Both the position numbers and the translations under genes were made by a program. From an uncultured Oscillospiraceae bacterium (GTDB lineage Bacteria > Bacillota > Clostridia > Oscillospirales > Oscillospiraceae), in NCBI GenBank assembly GCA_958426425.1, contig CATZYY010000096.1, positions 1 through 8,833 of the forward strand: DNA of 8,833 nucleotides. Reading direction: 5' to 3'. Below are positions 1-5,810 of this stretch, piece by piece (the stretch's first letter is position 1; each line of letters starts with the position of its first letter). Below the pieces are notes generated by a model that saw nothing but the letters and a program-made list of their open reading frames with translations, had not been told where the DNA came from and did no database searches.

Positions 1-21
1 GTTTCTTTCGTTTTCAATCAT

Positions 22-57
22 AAGTTTTTTGAAACTTTCTAAAAGTTCAAAAAACTT
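22..57. repeat. Imperfect AT-rich inverted repeat
   Basis: The arms at 22-38 and 42-57 are complementary except for one extra A in the left arm. They form a stem of about 16 bp with a bulge and a short loop. The stem directly abuts two perfect palindromes on its right. It lies beyond the T-run that would end spoVAC transcription, so it is not needed for simple termination. It could be a second terminator stem, or the edge of an interspersed repeat. Confidence 0.7.
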
Positions 58-58
58 G

Positions 59-94
59 CTCAGCGTGCCGAAAAGGTCTTTTCGGCACGCTGAG
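59..94 (-). terminator. Perfect hairpin, likely spoVAC terminator
   Basis: This is a perfect inverted repeat with a 16-17 bp stem (arms 59-74 and 79-94, centre GGTC). Read on the minus strand, as spoVAC is transcribed, the stem is followed by CAAGTTTTTTG. A six-T run close behind a GC-rich stem fits a rho-independent terminator. The sequence shows stem and T-run; the assignment to spoVAC rests on position, since the gene stops at 143. Confidence 0.75.
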
Positions 95-124
95 CGCCCC
101 CAGTGCTTAAGCACTGGGGGCGCT
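93..124. repeat. Perfect 32-base palindrome
   Basis: Bases 93-124 are self-complementary without a spacer: 16-base arms meet at TTAA, and the run of five C pairs with five G. The palindrome shares bases 93-94 with the neighbouring hairpin, so both stems are packed end to end. It lies 18 bases past the spoVAC stop. It may reinforce termination, or belong to a dispersed palindromic repeat; only genome-wide comparison could tell. Confidence 0.8.
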
Positions 125-142
125 GCCCATATGAGGGGCCGA

Positions 143-586
143 TCAGCCCTGTCCCAGCAGCATCAGAATCACACCATAGACTACACTGGCGGTGGTGCCG
201 AAGACGATCACCGGGCCCGCTACCAAGAACATCTTGGCGGCCATGCCGGTGATCAGGCCCTCGCTTTTGAAGTCCATGGCCGGGGAGACCACAGCATTGG
301 AAAAGCCGGTGATGGGCACCAGGGTCCCCGCCCCGCCGAAGCGGGCCAGCTTGTTGTAGAGGTTTAGACCCGTCAGCAGCGCCGACAGAAATACCAGGGA
401 GCAGGAGGTGGCGGTGCCCGCTGCCTCCTGGTCCAGTCCTGCGGACGACCAGCCGTTCTGGATCAGCTGGCCCAGAACGCAGATGGCGCCGCCGATGACA
501 AAGGCCAAGGCTGTGTCCCGGAGAATGGGAGACTTTTTTGCCTTCTGCTGCACATAGGCCTTGTATTCCTTGGGAGTCATATCCAT
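143..586 (-). CDS. spoVAC: Stage V sporulation protein AC (SpoVAC)
   Basis: This 147-residue membrane protein matches the SpoVAC family in length and pattern. In Bacillus, SpoVA proteins in the inner forespore and spore membrane move dipicolinic acid during sporulation and germination, and SpoVAC has been shown to act as a mechanosensitive channel. Visible family features are the N-terminal TPKEY segment, a first hydrophobic helix at about residues 25-43 containing IGGAICVLGQ, a second near 62-75, the signature GAGTLVPITGFSN (85-97) followed by SPAMDFKSEG (101-110), and a final hydrophobic segment at about 118-144. The start at 586 is chosen because AAAGAGGG lies seven bases upstream; an upstream in-frame start at 694 would add a non-family leader that runs into the hemW region. 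It is usually followed by spoVAD and spoVAE, but here strong hairpins follow instead, so it appears monocistronic. No clear forespore sigma promoter was recognised. Confidence 0.93.
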   Translation of the reverse strand: MDMTPKEYKAYVQQKAKKSPILRDTALAFVIGGAICVLGQLIQNGWSSAGLDQEAAGTATSCSLVFLSALLTGLNLYNKLARFGGAGTLVPITGFSNAVVSPAMDFKSEGLITGMAAKMFLVAGPVIVFGTTASVVYGVILMLLGQG

Positions 587-647
587 GATCGTGCCCTCTT
601 TCAAATGTTTTCCATAGGATTTCCCGGCGGCGGAAGGAATATGCGCC

Positions 648-676
648 TTGCAAAGCGGAGCGGAAGAGGGTATCAT
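648..676 (+). promoter_or_regulatory. Predicted sigma-A promoter of hemW
   Basis: TTGCAA at 648-653 (4 of 6 consensus positions) is followed after exactly 17 bases by TATCAT at 671-676 (5 of 6). Transcription would begin near 683, 26 bases before the hemW ATG. This position also argues against the TTG codon at 679 as the hemW start, since it would fall upstream of the transcript. The intergenic region (587-708) must also hold the spoVAC promoter on the other strand, which I could not identify. Confidence 0.6.
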
Positions 677-708
677 GGTTGAGCGAAGCAACAAGGGAGG
701 ACGTCGTC

Positions 709-1929
709 ATGAGATATGCCGCAACGGAGAAAAAGCCACTGGGACTGTATATCCACATTCCCTTCTGCAAGCGCAAGTGCGCCTACTGCGACTTCTACTC
801 CTTATCCGGGGCGGAGGGGCGGATGGACGACTATGCCGACGCCCTGTGTGCCCACCTGACAGAGCAGGCCCCCTACTTTGCCGGCTACCGGGTGGATACG
901 GTGTACTTTGGCGGCGGGACCCCCAGCTACTTGGGCGCCAAGCGGCTGGAGAAGATTTTGAAGACCGTACACAAGCGGTTTCAGGTGGACAAGAATGCCG
1001 AGATCACCCTGGAGGCCAATCCCGACTCCGCCGGGGACCGGAAGGAGCTGAAGAAGCTCCGCAGGGCCGGGTTCAACCGCCTGTCCCTGGGGATGCAGTC
1101 CGCCAACGGGGCGGAGCTGGAGGAAATCGGTCGGGTCCACACCCCCCGGCAGACCGCCGACGCCGTGGAGGCGGCCCGGAAGGCGGGCTTCGACAATTTG
1201 TCCCTGGACCTGATCTACGGCCTGCCCCACCAGACGGCGGAGCGGTGGATGGAGAACCTGACCGCCGCCATGGACCTTGGGCCGGAGCACCTGTCCTGCT
1301 ACGGCCTGAAAGTGGAGGAGGGGACGCCTCTCTTTGCCCGGCGGGAGACGGCGGACCTGCCGGGAGACGAGGCCCAGGCGGAGATGTACCTCCAGACTGT
1401 GGAGGCGCTGGGGCAAAGGGGCTACGCCCAGTACGAGATCTCCAACTTCGCAAAGCCCGGCAGGGAATCCCGCCACAACCTGAAATACTGGACCCTGGGG
1501 GAGTACGCCGGCTTCGGCCCCGGCGCCCACTCGGACCTGGGCGGCGTCCGGTACGCCTATGAGCGGGACCTGGAGGGGTATATCCGGGGCGTCCGGGCTG
1601 GGGAGCCCATGTTGTCGGAGCGGGAGGCCATTCCGCCTATGGACCGGGACACGGAGTGGGTGATGCTGGGCCTGCGGACGGTCCGGGGGCTGGACCCCAG
1701 GGCGTTTGAGAGCCGGTTCCGCCGGCGCTTTTCCTGCTTCACGCCCTTTTTGGAGCAGTGTGCCCAGGCGGGCTACGCCGTGGAGGAGGGGGGCCTCTGG
1801 CACCTGACGCCGGCGGGCTTTCTGGTGTCCAACCAGATCATCGGCCGGATGCTGGATGCCTTGGCGGAGGACAAGCGCCGAAGGGCGGAGGCTGCCGCCC
1901 GGGGGGATTTTCGGGTGCGGCTGGACTGA
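709..1929 (+). CDS. hemW: HemW, radical SAM heme chaperone
   Basis: This 406-residue protein belongs to the HemN/HemW radical SAM family, often mislabelled oxygen-independent coproporphyrinogen III oxidase. HemW binds heme and is thought to deliver it to membrane cytochromes. The N-terminus LGLYIHIPFC leads into the cluster motif C20-x3-C24-x2-C27 followed by D-F29. Phe at that place, where true HemN has Cys, marks HemW. GGGTP (68-72) is the SAM-binding glycine motif, and HNLKYW (256-261) is the HNxxYW heme-binding signature. The C-terminus has the HemN_C-like domain with SNQIIGRMLDAL. The start at 709 has AAGGGAGG eight bases upstream; TTG at 679 is the alternative but lies before the predicted transcription start. 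Length is slightly above the usual 370-390. It is divergent from spoVAC and ends at a shared terminator. Confidence 0.95.
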   Translation: MRYAATEKKPLGLYIHIPFCKRKCAYCDFYSLSGAEGRMDDYADALCAHLTEQAPYFAGYRVDTVYFGGGTPSYLGAKRLEKILKTVHKRFQVDKNAEITLEANPDSAGDRKELKKLRRAGFNRLSLGMQSANGAELEEIGRVHTPRQTADAVEAARKAGFDNLSLDLIYGLPHQTAERWMENLTAAMDLGPEHLSCYGLKVEEGTPLFARRETADLPGDEAQAEMYLQTVEALGQRGYAQYEISNFAKPGRESRHNLKYWTLGEYAGFGPGAHSDLGGVRYAYERDLEGYIRGVRAGEPMLSEREAIPPMDRDTEWVMLGLRTVRGLDPRAFESRFRRRFSCFTPFLEQCAQAGYAVEEGGLWHLTPAGFLVSNQIIGRMLDALAEDKRRRAEAAARGDFRVRLD

Positions 1930-1958
1930 GGGGACGAACTACGCTGGAAGACGCAACT

Positions 1959-2002
1959 AAAAAGCGGGCGGGCTTTCCGAAGGAAAGCCCGCCCGCTTTT
2001 TT
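1959..2002. terminator. Bidirectional terminator between hemW and ferredoxin
   Basis: A perfect 20-bp inverted repeat (arms 1959-1978 and 1982-2001, loop GAA) has A-runs on the left and T-runs on the right. It can therefore terminate hemW on the plus strand and the ferredoxin gene on the minus strand. The right arm overlaps the first base of the ferredoxin stop codon (2001-2003), which makes the convergent junction very compact. Confidence 0.92.
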
Positions 2003-2189
2003 ACCGCTTTGCCGAGATGGCGTTGACCGGGCAGCCGTTGGCTGCGCCGAAGGCCCGGTTTTCCTCCGACCTGGAGGTCGGCTGGGCCACCACCACCGAT
2101 ACGCGGCCCTCCACCCGGAACACCTCCGGCGCCGCTGCCGCGCACATGCCGCAGCCGATGCAGCGGGACGGGTCCACAGTGACGATCAT
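2001..2189 (-). CDS. Small [4Fe-4S] ferredoxin
   Basis: This 62-residue soluble protein resembles the clostridial one-cluster ferredoxins of about 60 residues (Moorella/Thermotoga type), which carry single low-potential electrons between oxidoreductases. Cluster ligands are Cys10, Cys13 and Cys16 in CIGCGMC and Cys53 in GCPVNAI. The region between them lacks a second CxxCxxC motif, so there is room for one cluster only. The start at 2189 gives the canonical short MIVTVDPSRC N-terminus and has AAAGGAGAGG four bases upstream; a longer in-frame reading to 2363 would add a basic, non-family extension across the predicted promoter. The gene stands alone with its own promoter and terminator, so the physiological partner cannot be inferred from neighbours. 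Confidence 0.93.
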   Translation of the reverse strand: MIVTVDPSRCIGCGMCAAAAPEVFRVEGRVSVVVAQPTSRSEENRAFGAANGCPVNAISAKR

Positions 2190-2239
2190 AGAACCTCTCC
2201 TTTCTCCGCCCGGATGGCCGGGCGTCAGGGGTTTTCTCC

Positions 2240-2268
2240 ATTGTAATACACCGGCGACCCTAGTCCAA
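2240..2268 (-). promoter_or_regulatory. Predicted promoter of the ferredoxin gene
   Basis: On the minus strand, TTGGAC (2263-2268) and TACAAT (2240-2245; 5 of 6) are 17 bases apart. The predicted start of transcription near 2233 gives a leader of about 44 bases before the ribosome site. The -35 element is weak (TTG only) and lies inside one copy of a 16-base direct repeat. Confidence 0.5.
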
Positions 2269-2276
2269 CCCCTTTT
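2261..2276. repeat. Direct repeat copy 1 (shared promoter repeat)
   Basis: TAGTCCAACCCCTTTT at 2261-2276 recurs at 2426-2441 with one change (T to A at the fourth base). This copy overlaps the -35 region of the ferredoxin promoter. Two near-identical 16-mers within 165 bases of one divergent intergenic region are unlikely by chance and could be operator sites; no known regulator box was recognised. Confidence 0.6.
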
Positions 2277-2383
2277 TCTCTCCCGGAGGAACTTTTTTCG
2301 CCGCTTTGCCGTCCGAAGAAGGAAACGGTGGTAAAGCTGGGGAATGACGGCTGACTTGGGCATTTTTTGTTTCCGGTTTGGGA

Positions 2384-2412
2384 TTTACTTTCCCGGCACT
2401 TTGTGCTATTCT
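2384..2412 (+). promoter_or_regulatory. Predicted promoter of the SLH surface protein gene
   Basis: TTTACT (2384-2389) and TATTCT (2407-2412) are separated by 17 bases, and TGC directly precedes the -10 (extended -10 form). Each hexamer matches consensus at 4 of 6 positions. Transcription would begin near 2419, about 41 bases before the ATG at 2460. The rest of the 270-base divergent region (2190-2459) holds an imperfect hairpin at 2303-2337 (arms GCTTTGCC and GGTAAAGC, one wobble), which lies between the two predicted transcription starts, and the two repeat copies. Confidence 0.5.
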
Positions 2413-2425
2413 GTATAGGATTATG

Positions 2426-2441
2426 TAGACCAACCCCTTTT
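2426..2441. repeat. Direct repeat copy 2 (shared promoter repeat)
   Basis: TAGACCAACCCCTTTT, 15 of 16 identical to the copy at 2261-2276 and in the same orientation. It falls just downstream of the predicted transcription start of the surface-protein gene and 7 bases before its GGAGG ribosome site (2449-2453). It would be well placed for a repressor or for a 5'-UTR element. Confidence 0.6.
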
Positions 2442-2459
2442 GAGATCTGGAGGCACGCT

Positions 2460-5400
2460 ATGAAACGATTCCTGCGCAAGACACTTTCCGTTGTTTTGAC
2501 GCTGTCCCTGGTTTGGACCCTGGGGATCAGCGCCGCCGCGTCCGAGGCCCTGGGCGAGGACCTGACGACAAAGGACACCCTGCTCAACGAGCAGACGGAG
2601 CTGTCCACCAATGTGTTCTGGAGCAGCGCCTATTCCGACCTGCGGACGGAGAACCTGGTGACATACAGCCCCAATGAATACGTAACGCCCATGATTACCT
2701 TCGGCGGCGTCCTTACGGGCCGGTCCACGGTCTCTGCCTCCGCCCAGGCGCTGGAGGCCCAAGGCTACCGGGTGGTGGCCGGCATTAACGGCGATTTCTA
2801 CAACACCTCCACCGGGCTGCCCATCGGCATCGTGGTATCGGAGGGGGAGCTGCTCAGCAGCGACGCCGGATACTACGCCATCGGCTTCCGCTCCGACGGT
2901 ACCGCCGTGCTGGGCAAGCCGGGAGTGAAGGTTTCCGCGGATCTGGGCTATCTGATGGATGACGGCACCGGCTATATGACCCAGGTGGTCCGCACCATCG
3001 CCGGCGTCAACAAGGCCCGGGTGTCCTCCGGCGGAATCTACCTCTATACATATGACTTTAACAGCGCCCATACCACTGGAAATACCGAGCCCGGCGTGGA
3101 CGTGGTGTGCACCGTCATGGACGGAGAGCTCTCCATCGGCTCCACCGCCACGCTGGTAGTGGAGCAGATCGTCGAGGCTACTGCCGCCACCGCCATCAGA
3201 GAGGACCAGGTGGTGCTCTCCGCCAACAACCTCTCCGATGTGTACTATACCGGCGCCCTGCGGGGCCTGCAGCCGGGAGGGACCATTACCCTGACCCTCA
3301 CCGCCGCCGACGAGGCCTGGAACGAGGTAGAGTATGCCGTGGGCGCACTGTACTCCCTGGTGGAATACGGCTCCGTGGTCTCCGGCCTGCCCAGCGGTGT
3401 CAACCCCCGGACTGCCGTGGGCGTTAAAAGCGACGGGACCCTGGTCCTCTACACCATCGACGGCCGCAAGTCCGGCCACTCCATCGGTGCTTCCATGACC
3501 CAGGTGGCCCAGCGGATGATTGAGCTGGGCTGTGTCACCGCCCTGTGCCTGGATGGCGGCGGTTCCACTACCCTGGCGATCACTGCCCCGGACGAGACCA
3601 CAGTCTCTACCGCAAACATCCCCTCCGACGGCGGCGAGCGCGCCGTCAGCAACCACATTTTCCTGGTGGCCACCAATGAGCCCACCGGGCGGCTGAGCCA
3701 CTTCTATGTCAGCGCCGACAATGACTATGTTTTAGCCGGCAGCAAGGTGACCATCTCTGCCGCCGCCGTGGACACCAACTACATCCCTATGGACGCGGAC
3801 TTCGACCTGGAAGCCGACGGCGGCGACCTGGACGGCAACATTCTGACTACGCCCTCCAGAGGCGGCGATATCACCGTCACTGCGTATAACCGCAGCGGCG
3901 AGGGCTCCACGGTGGTCCACGCCATCGAGACTCCGGACTCCATCGCCGTCCGGGACAGCAGCTCCAACACCGTTACCTCTTTGACAGTCAATCTGGGTAC
4001 TACCACGGCCTTGACCGCCTCCGCCGTGTACCAGCACCAGGCCCTGAAGGCGGACCCGGAGGCCTTTACCTGGACCGTGGAGAGCAACATCGGCACTGTG
4101 GACGAGAAAGGCGTCTTCACTGCCGCCTCTGTGGGCACCGGGTCCATCACGGTCTCCGCCGGCGGCAGAAGTGTGACCATTCCCGTCACCGTTACCACCA
4201 GCGGCGCTGTGTCCGCCGGCGGTGTCATGGAGGTGGAGAGCTTTGAGGGTACCACCACCATCTTCCGGGGCAGCGGCGACCAGATGGACTTCAGCCTGAA
4301 CCACAGCGCCGACACCGTCCGCATGGGCAAGGGCTCCGCCAAGGTGGACTATACTCTTGCCGAGGAGAGCGCCTATACCGCCCAGTGGAAGGCCACGAAG
4401 ACTACGGGTATCGATACAAAGACATATACCGCCCTGCACATGTGGGTCTACGGAGACGGCTCCGGCAATGTGTTCTCCCTGCTGTACAGCGACGGCTCCG
4501 GCAGTGAGTTGGCGCAGGAAATCGCCGTTCTGGACTTTACTGGTTGGAAACAGGTGACCGTCCCCATGTCCGGCAGCTCTTTCGGAATTCGGGGATTGCA
4601 GATTACCGCCCCCAGCGGCGCCGACAGCGCCGCACTTACCGGCACCGTCTATATCGACCAGATCACCGCCACCGCCTCCGGAACGGCGGACACCCAGGTG
4701 CCCCAGATCACCCTGACCGCAATTGATGAGACGCTGACCGCTGTGATCTCTGACGCCGTGGACGGCATCCCCGCCCAGGCCAACGTCTCCGTCACCTGGG
4801 ACGGGGCGGAGCAGAGCTTTACCTATGACGAGGGCAGCGGCCTGCTGACCACAGCCCTGATCTCCGACGGCAAGCCCCACCGGGTTACCGTCACCGCCCG
4901 GGACACCTCCGGCAACATCGGCCGGGCCTCCTACGACGTGCCCACCGCCGCCGGCTGGACGCCGGTGTTCACCGATACCCAGGATTACTGGGCGGCGGCG
5001 CAGGTGGACTATCTCTACAACGCCGGTATCACCAACGGTTATACCGACGGTACCTTTCGGCCTGACAAGTACATCACCCGGGCGGAGTTTTCCGCCATGC
5101 TGTACCGATATCTGGGATTGAATGACAGCGACTACGCTGCCGTTACACCGCCCTTTGCCGACACAGCCGCCATTCCGGCTTACGCCCTCACCGCCGTTAA
5201 GGCCCTGTATACTGAGGGTGTCATCAACGGTACTACCGGAGCGGACGGGAAGCTGTACTTTAACCCCGGCACCAATCTGACCCGGGCTCAGGCCGCCAGC
5301 ATGATCGGCCGCACCCAGGAAAAGGGCTACGCCATGGCGGACTTGACCTTCACAGATGCCGCCTCTGTGCCGGGCTATGCCTCCTTCTATATCCAGACCA

Positions 5401-5504
5401 TGGTGGCCCAGGGGGTGCTCAGCGGCTATGCCGACGGCACCTTTAAGCCACAGGCCAACATTACCCGGGGCCAGATGGCCAAAATTCTCTACACCCTCAT
5501 GTGA
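2460..5504 (+). CDS. Secreted SLH-anchored phosphodiester glycosidase (NAGPA-domain) protein
   Basis: This 1014-residue protein starts with a signal peptide (basic KRFLRK, hydrophobic core 8-24, likely cleavage near AAASEA). A phosphodiester glycosidase domain (PF09992, related to human NAGPA and to bacterial exopolysaccharide proteins) spans about 75-403. Its landmarks are NGDFY (110-114), NPRTAVG (315-321), DGGGST (365-370) and the closing NHIFLV (398-403). Next come two Ig/BIG2-like segments (about 410-490 and 494-580), a galactose-binding-like beta module (about 590-740), another Ig-like domain (about 747-830) and three SLH domains (about 837-887, 898-955, 962-1014) with motifs ITRAE (872), LTRAQ (940) and ITRGQ (1001). 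SLH domains usually bind pyruvylated cell-wall polymer, so the enzyme should sit on the surface. The natural substrate is unknown; removal of a phosphodiester-linked sugar from a surface polymer is an inference. GGAGG lies six bases before the chosen ATG. Boundaries outside the NAGPA and SLH domains are approximate. Confidence 0.92.
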   Translation: MKRFLRKTLSVVLTLSLVWTLGISAAASEALGEDLTTKDTLLNEQTELSTNVFWSSAYSDLRTENLVTYSPNEYVTPMITFGGVLTGRSTVSASAQALEAQGYRVVAGINGDFYNTSTGLPIGIVVSEGELLSSDAGYYAIGFRSDGTAVLGKPGVKVSADLGYLMDDGTGYMTQVVRTIAGVNKARVSSGGIYLYTYDFNSAHTTGNTEPGVDVVCTVMDGELSIGSTATLVVEQIVEATAATAIREDQVVLSANNLSDVYYTGALRGLQPGGTITLTLTAADEAWNEVEYAVGALYSLVEYGSVVSGLPSGVNPRTAVGVKSDGTLVLYTIDGRKSGHSIGASMTQVAQRMIELGCVTALCLDGGGSTTLAITAPDETTVSTANIPSDGGERAVSNHIFLVATNEPTGRLSHFYVSADNDYVLAGSKVTISAAAVDTNYIPMDADFDLEADGGDLDGNILTTPSRGGDITVTAYNRSGEGSTVVHAIETPDSIAVRDSSSNTVTSLTVNLGTTTALTASAVYQHQALKADPEAFTWTVESNIGTVDEKGVFTAASVGTGSITVSAGGRSVTIPVTVTTSGAVSAGGVMEVESFEGTTTIFRGSGDQMDFSLNHSADTVRMGKGSAKVDYTLAEESAYTAQWKATKTTGIDTKTYTALHMWVYGDGSGNVFSLLYSDGSGSELAQEIAVLDFTGWKQVTVPMSGSSFGIRGLQITAPSGADSAALTGTVYIDQITATASGTADTQVPQITLTAIDETLTAVISDAVDGIPAQANVSVTWDGAEQSFTYDEGSGLLTTALISDGKPHRVTVTARDTSGNIGRASYDVPTAAGWTPVFTDTQDYWAAAQVDYLYNAGITNGYTDGTFRPDKYITRAEFSAMLYRYLGLNDSDYAAVTPPFADTAAIPAYALTAVKALYTEGVINGTTGADGKLYFNPGTNLTRAQAASMIGRTQEKGYAMADLTFTDAASVPGYASFYIQTMVAQGVLSGYADGTFKPQANITRGQMAKILYTLM

Positions 5505-5513
5505 TTTCAGTGA

Positions 5514-5554
5514 CCGGGTCTGCCGCTTTCAGGCGGCAGACCCGGATTGTTTTT
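5514..5554 (+). terminator. Rho-independent terminator of the SLH protein gene
   Basis: A perfect 13-bp GC-rich stem (arms 5514-5526 and 5533-5545, loop TTTCAG) is followed by ATTGTTTTT. It begins nine bases past the stop codon, so the surface-protein gene is probably transcribed alone. Confidence 0.9.
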
Positions 5555-5587
5555 CCCACTGCGAAGGAGGCTTTTCATAACCTTTAC

Positions 5588-5616
5588 TTGCTTTTTCGGT
5601 CGGACTATGGTATGAT
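5588..5616 (+). promoter_or_regulatory. Predicted promoter of the CNNM/CorC gene
   Basis: TTGCTT (5588-5593) and TATGAT (5611-5616; 5 of 6) are 17 bases apart, with TGG before the -10 giving an extended -10 element. Transcription would start near 5623, leaving a leader of about 185 bases before the coding start at 5811. Confidence 0.6.
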
Positions 5617-5623
5617 ACTGCTC

Positions 5624-5798
5624 AAATATCCGGCCACCATGGCCGAGAAGGGAATCGTGAAAGCGCGTGGACCAACCTCCGTCGCCTGCCCAACCTGAGA
5701 TTCAGTCAGTATCCATCTGTTGTACAAGGACAGCTGTACCCCAAGGGGTCAGACTGCCCTTTTTCGCGTTTTCCTGAAATTTTAATTGTTTTGGAGTG
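5624..5798 (+). promoter_or_regulatory. Long leader of unknown function, possible cis-regulatory RNA
   Basis: The leader between the predicted transcription start and the CNNM/CorC gene has no credible coding sequence. It begins with a perfect 6-bp hairpin (5631-5645, CGGCCA/TGGCCG). A GTACA/TGTAC stem follows at 5722-5739. An AAGGG/CCCTT stem at 5743-5761 runs into T5760-5764 and resembles a weak intrinsic terminator. CAGTC at 5703-5707 can pair with GACTG at 5752-5756, which lies in the loop of that terminator-like stem, so alternative folds are possible. I could not match it to the M-box, yybP-ykoY, TPP, fluoride, ZTP, NiCo or other riboswitch signatures I know. Treat it as a candidate only. 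Confidence 0.35.
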
Positions 5799-5810
5799 AT
5801 GATTTCCCCC

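Noticed and set aside
679..708. TTG at 679 as the hemW start
   Set aside because: The predicted transcription start (near 683) lies downstream of it, and ATG 709 has a better ribosome site at normal spacing.
802..1803. Minus-strand open frame opposite hemW
   Set aside because: The sense strand encodes every HemW signature; the opposite frame is Pro/Gly/Leu-rich shadow sequence.
2421..4880. Two long minus-strand open frames (2421-3701 and 3732-4880) opposite the SLH protein
   Set aside because: Both are low-complexity Gly/Ala/Val shadows of the SLH-protein codons with no recognisable domain or ribosome site.
5639..5698. A 19-codon reading frame (MAEKGIVKAR...) in the CNNM/CorC leader as a leader peptide
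   Set aside because: It has no Shine-Dalgarno sequence and its ATG lies within a perfect hairpin; no sequence bias suggests an attenuator peptide.
5624..5798. Known Mg2+ M-box or Mn2+ yybP-ykoY riboswitch
   Set aside because: The conserved sequence blocks of those classes, as I remember them, are not present; only generic hairpin potential is seen.
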